Assembly (NCBI GenBank): GCA_030666885.1
Contig: DAOUWY010000054.1
Coordinates: 1-9,270, forward strand
Source of the DNA: Methanosarcinales archaeon
GTDB taxonomy: Archaea > Halobacteriota > Methanosarcinia > Methanosarcinales > Methanocomedenaceae
Direction of reading: 5' to 3'
Length of the DNA: 9,270 bases
Shown: positions 5,748-9,270 of the stretch, piece by piece
Layout: each line of letters opens with the position of its first letter
Numbering within the stretch: position 1 is the first letter of the stretch
Program-made: the position numbers and the translations under genes
Notes under the pieces: generated by a model
What the model was told of the DNA's origin: nothing
Seen by the model: only the letters and a program-made list of their open reading frames with translations
Database searches by the model: none

Positions 5748-5770
5748 TACCAGAATCATACCCAAATTCA
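5748..5770. repeat. 23-base perfect direct repeat (partner at 5031-5053)
   Basis: The segment beginning TACCAGAATCATACCC is identical to 5031-5053. It covers the TGA of the 102-residue membrane protein gene and the bases after it, so it marks the junction of the duplicated unit. Weaker identity continues to about 5830 against 5110, including AAATTCAAGTAT at 5807-5818 and the same block at 5081-5092. Confidence 0.75.
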
Positions 5771-6076
5771 CTCCGAACTGAGGTATATGAGCACCATTAG
5801 CGCTATAAATTCAAGTATGTCCGGTATCACGTCGAGCGGTCCGATGATGCACATTCGATACCCGCGTGTAGCAGCATGCATGTGTGGTGTCGATGTGACT
5901 ACCTGTAAGAGCAGGAGAAACGCAAATATCATCAAACCCAGTGTGAACTTCGATTTGACCTGTGCGTAACTCCGGATATAAATAGCAAGCAATAAAACCA
6001 GCAGCACCACATTTGCCGTGGTTATGATCGTCTTGATATTCATTATGAGTACTGTATCGTACATGGATGGTTGCAT
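5768..6076 (-). CDS. Small 3-TM membrane protein paired with the winged-helix regulator
   Basis: This is a 102-residue integral membrane protein. Hydrophobic segments lie at about 16-35, 44-62 and 84-100. A charged loop (SYAQVKSKF) separates the first two, and a loop with HMHAATRGYRMC separates the last two. It starts 12 bases after the stop of the winged-helix gene, with AGGTGA at 6081-6086 as its ribosome-binding site, so the two are co-translated from one mRNA. Small 3-TM proteins in this position are common beside ArsR-like regulators in euryarchaea (compare the DUF7521-like halobacterial proteins; recalled, not verified). A sensory or signal-relay role for the pair is inference. ATGs at residues 5 and 12 are weaker starts, because the SD would be 16 or more bases away. 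Confidence 0.75.
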   Translation of the reverse strand: MQPSMYDTVLIMNIKTIITTANVVLLVLLLAIYIRSYAQVKSKFTLGLMIFAFLLLLQVVTSTPHMHAATRGYRMCIIGPLDVIPDILEFIALMVLIYLSSE

Positions 6077-6080
6077 ATTA

Positions 6081-6086
6081 TCACCT
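6081..6086 (-). promoter_or_regulatory. Ribosome-binding site of the 3-TM protein
   Basis: AGGTGA on the minus strand lies 4 bases ahead of the ATG at 6076 and just after the end of the upstream gene. It selects residue 1 over the two other nearby ATGs. Confidence 0.65.
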
Positions 6087-6088
6087 AT

Positions 6089-6376
6089 TCACTTGAATTT
6101 TTTCCCAATTTTTTCCCAAATCTCTTCAAATAGCGCATAATTTCCCTCCATTACCGATGATAAGAAATACATTGCGCCATAGCCATCTCCCGCGAGTGTG
6201 ACCACGCCGTTTTTGGAAAGAACCTTAAGATGGTGTTTTATCGTCTTATAGTCCAATCCCAGCACTTCTGATAACTGATTGGCATTGTATGGGCGATCAT
6301 GCAGCGCTTTGATTATGCGAGCACGGTTCACTCCACCTTTTGTCCCTGCAATCAGCCACCAGAGTAAGCGTTTCAT
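6089..6376 (-). CDS. Winged-helix (ArsR-like) transcriptional regulator
   Basis: This is a 95-residue DNA-binding protein. After a hydrophobic lead-in (MKRLLWWLIAGTKGG) it has a winged helix-turn-helix: helix 1 NRARIIKALHDRP (17-29), helix 2 NANQLSEVLG (31-40), recognition helix DYKTIKHHLKVLSKNG (42-57) and wing VVTLAGDGYGAMYFLS (58-73). A C-terminal helix, ALFEEIWEKIGKKF, may support dimerisation. The K-T-I-K-H-H-L-K-V-L core is typical of euryarchaeal ArsR-like regulators. There are no cysteine metal sites, so it is not a classical metal sensor. It is the first gene of an operon with the 3-TM protein. Its target is unknown; candidates are its own operon and the secreted-protein genes downstream. 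The ABC operon upstream on the same strand is a separate unit. Confidence 0.85.
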   Translation of the reverse strand: MKRLLWWLIAGTKGGVNRARIIKALHDRPYNANQLSEVLGLDYKTIKHHLKVLSKNGVVTLAGDGYGAMYFLSSVMEGNYALFEEIWEKIGKKFK

Positions 6377-6398
6377 AACATGTAATTAGCAGGCATGC

Positions 6399-6406
6399 TT
6401 TATATC
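6399..6406 (-). promoter_or_regulatory. TATA box of the winged-helix operon
   Basis: The minus strand reads GATATAAA, centred about 26 bases ahead of the ATG at 6376. This implies a leaderless or nearly leaderless mRNA, and no ribosome-binding site precedes that ATG. A GCATGC palindrome lies directly downstream at 6393-6398, where an autoregulator could bind. Confidence 0.55.
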
Positions 6407-6507
6407 ACAATCTCTTACAACTCCCAGAAAAAGAATCGGATGGAGCAAACCCACATTCACAGATGTATACATGGCAATCACTCGCACTTGCTCCTATACA
6501 TTGCAGT

Positions 6508-6512
6508 AAAAA
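6508..6512 (-). terminator. Possible oligo-U terminator of the ABC operon
   Basis: The minus strand reads CACCGGGCTTTTTACTG, with a T5 tract about 30 bases after the permease stop. It is short and has no clear stem. The remainder of 6413-6540 shows nothing else that I can support. Confidence 0.3.
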
Positions 6513-6540
6513 GCCCGGTGATTTAAGCATGTTCCATCAT

Positions 6541-7278
6541 TCATAACCGTTCTGGCAGACTCTTCTCATGAAGCTTCACCGCAGCCGTCATGAAGATTAT
6601 CAGGAATATTACAAGGGCTGTGATATCTATCCAGATTGGATAGTAACTGGTCCCCTGGAAAGAATATCTGCACAGATCAGTTATATAGGTAAGGGGGGAT
6701 ACCGATGCCAGGACCAGTCCCCATTGCGGCAGTTCTCCGACCGGGATGAATATACCGCTGATAAAGACAAGTGGAAATTTTACCATTGTGGATATCATCA
6801 TCACTGTCGATGTCATGCTGGTCGGTGTGGATGAGAATATCAATCCCATAGCTGAGAAACAAAATGCTGCCAGTACAATGCCAGCGGCAAGGATGAACGG
6901 ATGCGTGACTGTCACACCTATTGCCATTCCAACTAGTATCGGGACTAGAGATATCCCAATCCCGAACAGCACAGATGCCAGCATATCTCCCAGCAGGATC
7001 GTTGTGATGGAGACCGGGGCTGAGACAAGTCGCTCCAGGTTTCTGGTCTGTGTCTCGGTGGGTGCGATTACAGGAGTGATTGACATTGATGTGAAGAAGA
7101 TCGTCATGCTCAGCAGTCCTGCAATGAGAAAATCAACAGGTAGATCTCTTCCTATCACGAATGCCAGAAAGAGGAATACCGGGAAGAGGATACCGAATAT
7201 TATCACAGGTCCCTTCAGGTAATAGATACTGACATCTTTTTTAGCAATCGCACAGGCACGTTTTAGCTGATCTATCAT
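6541..7278 (-). CDS. ABC-2 type exporter permease
   Basis: This 245-residue membrane protein forms the channel half of an ABC exporter with the ATPase encoded just upstream. It is of ABC2_membrane type. A short cytoplasmic N-terminus (MIDQLKRACAIAKKDVSIYYLK) precedes about six TM segments near 24-42, 50-70, 94-121, 128-148, 155-178 and 219-236. The cytoplasmic loop with PTETQTRNLERLVSAPVS (72-89) is the expected coupling region, and PLTYITDLCRYSFQG (194-208) is the usual C-terminal motif. The ATG overlaps the ATPase TGA by 4 bases (ATGA), so translation is coupled. The length is typical. The substrate cannot be predicted; relatives export lipids, polysaccharides or drugs. Confidence 0.9.
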   Translation of the reverse strand: MIDQLKRACAIAKKDVSIYYLKGPVIIFGILFPVFLFLAFVIGRDLPVDFLIAGLLSMTIFFTSMSITPVIAPTETQTRNLERLVSAPVSITTILLGDMLASVLFGIGISLVPILVGMAIGVTVTHPFILAAGIVLAAFCFSAMGLIFSSTPTSMTSTVMMISTMVKFPLVFISGIFIPVGELPQWGLVLASVSPLTYITDLCRYSFQGTSYYPIWIDITALVIFLIIFMTAAVKLHEKSLPERL

Positions 7279-8210
7279 TTTACTTCCCCGATAAGTTTGA
7301 TGAAGACATCTTCAAAAGTTGGTGTCAGCGTGTTCAGGGTCACGATCTCCAGATCATTCGATCGGGAATAGTCCACCAGTTGATATACCGTCCTGCCTGG
7401 TTCGTTTGTGTACAAACGTAGTTTATCTGCGCTCATACGTACGTCTATGACCCCGGACATTGTATGGAAATCAGATATGTCTACAGACGTATTGAAACTA
7501 ATCTCCACCCATTTCAGTCCTCCTACTTTCATTTTGAGTTTCTCGGGAGCATCTATGGCTGCTATCTTTCCATGGTTGATGATTGCAACTCTGCTGCACA
7601 ATTGATTCACCTCTTCCATGTAATGAGTGGTGAGAAAAATGGTTTTACCTTCTTTATTTAACTCCAGCAACATATCCTTGATCAGCCGTGCACTCATAAC
7701 ATCCAGACCCGATGTTGGCTCATCGAGAAAAATTATTTCCGGGTCGTTCATGAGGGACATGGCGAGGATGAGTTTCTGTTTCATGCCTTTGGAAAATGTC
7801 CTTACCTTATGATCTTTTCTTTCATAGAGGTCGAACTTTCCCAGAAGTTTTTCTGCTCTTTGCCTGGCATCCTTTTTTGGTACGCCATATAATTCTGCAA
7901 TGAACTGCAGGTTATTCCAGGCAGTAAGTTCGGTGTATGCGTTTGAGAGTTCAGGAACGACACCAATAAGCTGTTTGGCTCTGATCGGATCACGCCTGAT
8001 GTCAAGACCCATGATACTGACCTGACCAAAATCCGGTTTAATTATTCCTGTGAGCATACGGACAGTTGTTGTTTTGCCTGCGCCATTCGGTCCTAAAAAG
8101 CCAAATATCTCGCCATTCTTCACTTCGAAATCCAGGTGGTTTACCGCAGTAAAATCATCGAACTGTTTCGTCAGATCATCGACTTCAATTGCATTCATTG
8201 ATTCCATCAT
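7275..8210 (-). CDS. ABC exporter ATP-binding protein
   Basis: This is a 311-residue cytoplasmic ATPase that powers the ABC-2 permease encoded next. Walker A is GPNGAGKTT (40-48), the signature is FSKGMKQ (139-145), Walker B is EIIFLDE (158-164) with the D-loop SGLD (167-170), and the switch histidine is His196 in TTHYMEE. The Q-loop position reads GVVPELSNAY, with Glu87 where glutamine usually stands. Residues 230-311 form a C-terminal domain of the DrrA/CcmA-like type, ending in TPTFEDVFIKLIGEVK. Three ATGs (codons 1, 2 and 5) compete as start and none has a clear ribosome-binding site; I keep the first. Substrate unknown. Confidence 0.92.
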   Translation of the reverse strand: MMESMNAIEVDDLTKQFDDFTAVNHLDFEVKNGEIFGFLGPNGAGKTTTVRMLTGIIKPDFGQVSIMGLDIRRDPIRAKQLIGVVPELSNAYTELTAWNNLQFIAELYGVPKKDARQRAEKLLGKFDLYERKDHKVRTFSKGMKQKLILAMSLMNDPEIIFLDEPTSGLDVMSARLIKDMLLELNKEGKTIFLTTHYMEEVNQLCSRVAIINHGKIAAIDAPEKLKMKVGGLKWVEISFNTSVDISDFHTMSGVIDVRMSADKLRLYTNEPGRTVYQLVDYSRSNDLEIVTLNTLTPTFEDVFIKLIGEVK

Positions 8211-8260
8211 TGTAACTTAACATCCCGATTCGCTCCTTCTTGCTGTATAGTAAAGGAATA

Positions 8261-8290
8261 TTAATATATATAGTGATATAGGTTTATAAA
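8261..8290 (-). promoter_or_regulatory. AT-rich promoter region of the ABC operon
   Basis: Two TATA candidates lie upstream of the ABC genes: TTTATAAA at 8283-8290, a perfect palindrome readable on either strand, and ATATATA around 8264-8272. They would give leaders of about 50 or 30 bases. The sequence does not decide between them. Confidence 0.45.
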
Positions 8291-8345
8291 GAAACAGAAA
8301 ATGGAAGATTACTTTTTTCTTTCTTTCCAGCATTGTGCTTAAGTG

Positions 8346-8355
8346 TTTTATATAA
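8346..8355 (+). promoter_or_regulatory. TATA box of the cation transporter gene
   Basis: TTTTATATAA predicts transcription from about 8376 and a leader of about 30 bases before the ATG at 8408. No ribosome-binding site is visible ahead of that ATG. The 8211-8407 interval is the divergent promoter region shared with the ABC operon. Confidence 0.5.
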
Positions 8356-8407
8356 TTCATATTTTAAGTCAAATCAGTAAAGAATAGAATACAGGCTGTG
8401 TAAAAGA

Positions 8408-9270
8408 ATGACCATAAAAAAGAACTTATATAGTGGGGTCAATGCTTCAAAAAATTCAACGCTTGCGTTAGTCTTTCTTGCAGCTTTAAAAGGCATCGTT
8501 GGCTTTCATTCGGGAAGTGCTGCCCTGATTGCTGATGCGGTTCATACATCATTGGATATTTTCACATCACTTGCCGTGTGGGTTGGATTCAAGCTTAGCC
8601 TTAAAAGCAGCGGGGAGAAGTTTCCATATGGCTATTATAAAGCAGAAAACCTTGTTGCACTTTTTGTCTCAGTAGTAATCCTCGTATCCGGAGTCGAACT
8701 TGTACGCGAGGCACTTATAAGCATTAAAGATCCTGCCGAGATAGGGATGCAGGGAATTGCGCTTGGTACAGCCGTTTTTTCTGTTTTTGCAATTTATGCT
8801 ATCTACTGGTATAAGGTGAAAATTGGCAGGAGGATCGATTCCCAAGCCCTGATTGCAGATGCAATGCACTCATATACCGATGTTTTCAGCTCCCTTGTCG
8901 TTGTTATTGCAATTGCCGGCTCAATGTTAGGTATGCCCTGGATTGATAGTCTCGGGGTGCTGGTCATCTCCCTGATGATATTCAGGCTCGGAATTGGAAT
9001 TGCCAGGGATTCGGCATTAGTACTGATGGACGCATGGCTTGATAAGGGGTCAATCACAAGGATCCGCCAGGCCGTTGGTGATATCCCGGGTGTGAATATG
9101 GTGGAGGATATCAGGCTAAGAAAATCCGGCCTGGTTGTGTTCGGGGAAGTTGTGGTTGAAACAGAAGGCGATGCCGATCTGAAAAAAGTGGAAATGCTTT
9201 CAGGGGAAATTAAAAGAGCTGTAAAGAAAGAAGTAAAGAACCTGGAACATATAGTGGTCAATGCCAGGCC
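8408..9270 (+). CDS. Cation diffusion facilitator (CDF) metal exporter, 3' end beyond the window
   Basis: This partial gene has 287 complete codons, open from the ATG to the window edge. It encodes a CDF-family transporter, which exports Zn2+ or similar divalent cations in exchange for protons. TM2 carries ADAVHTSLD with His46 and Asp50, and TM5 carries ADAMHSYTD with His154 and Asp158. This HD-HD site is typical of zinc-type members; iron/manganese types more often have DD-type sites. The conserved FPYGYYKAENLVALF motif lies at 72-86. TM segments lie near 18-33, 37-62, 82-98, 117-135, 148-172 and 178-194. From about residue 208 a cytoplasmic domain begins (ITRIRQAVGDIPGVNMVEDIRLRKSG...VFGEVVVE), matching the CDF ferredoxin-like dimerisation domain. 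Metal choice is inferred from the site residues alone. Confidence 0.92.
   Translation, partial: MTIKKNLYSGVNASKNSTLALVFLAALKGIVGFHSGSAALIADAVHTSLDIFTSLAVWVGFKLSLKSSGEKFPYGYYKAENLVALFVSVVILVSGVELVREALISIKDPAEIGMQGIALGTAVFSVFAIYAIYWYKVKIGRRIDSQALIADAMHSYTDVFSSLVVVIAIAGSMLGMPWIDSLGVLVISLMIFRLGIGIARDSALVLMDAWLDKGSITRIRQAVGDIPGVNMVEDIRLRKSGLVVFGEVVVETEGDADLKKVEMLSGEIKRAVKKEVKNLEHIVVNAR

Noticed and set aside
8423..8432. A TATA-like sequence (CTTATATAGT) near the start of the CDF gene
   Set aside because: It lies inside the coding region after the ATG at 8408. The box at 8346-8355 is better placed.
8803..9261. A 152-codon open frame on the minus strand inside the CDF gene
   Set aside because: The plus strand encodes a clear CDF transporter with its metal-site motifs. 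The antisense product is Ser/Thr/Ile-rich without domains.
1..9270. CRISPR arrays, tRNA or rRNA genes
   Set aside because: I saw no regularly spaced direct repeats of suitable length, no tRNA cloverleaf elements and no rRNA segments. The only close direct repeats are the duplication remnants near 5.0-5.8 kb.

Overview
The window looks archaeal, most likely from a methanogen or methanotroph-type euryarchaeon (Methanosarcinales/ANME-like; this placement is inference). The direct signs are a PGF-CTERM tail on a secreted protein, ribosome-binding sites of the GGTGA type, TATA-type boxes about 25 bases ahead of several starts, and a small winged-helix gene followed by a 3-TM gene, a pairing I associate with euryarchaea.

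Layout. (1) 84-1901 (+): a large secreted metzincin-type metalloprotease with a ZU5-like domain, three tandem beta-rich repeats and a PGF-CTERM anchor. (2) About 2075-3470 is a gene graveyard: the 3' end of an ISAzo13-type transposase (-), the 5' part of an archaeal ATPase with two in-frame stops (-), a perfect inverted repeat, and an AAA_14-type ATPase (+) with a damaged start and a premature stop. (3) 3537-6376 is a minus-strand block. Read in transcription order it holds a winged-helix regulator and a 3-TM membrane protein (one operon), a small secreted beta-type protein, a small secreted Asp/Cys-rich protein with calcium-loop-like repeats, and a NapH-like membrane iron-sulfur protein with an exported Gly-rich N-terminus. 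Hairpins and TATA-like boxes between them suggest separate short transcripts. (4) 6541-8210 (-): a two-gene ABC exporter operon, ATPase then ABC-2 permease, with a 4-base overlap. (5) 8408 to the window end (+): a cation diffusion facilitator with two HxxxD metal sites, cut off by the window edge.

The most interesting structure is in the minus-strand block. The two small secreted genes share a 5' leader (Shine-Dalgarno and a CCC-N4-GGG element at nearly the same place) and a related signal peptide, but their mature proteins are unrelated. The upstream region of the second also carries a decayed copy of the 3' end of the 3-TM gene, including a 23-base perfect repeat. This points to an old segmental duplication in which the export and expression module was kept and the cargo was replaced. 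The regulator, membrane protein, secreted proteins and NapH-like redox protein may form a cell-envelope system, but no function can be assigned from sequence alone.
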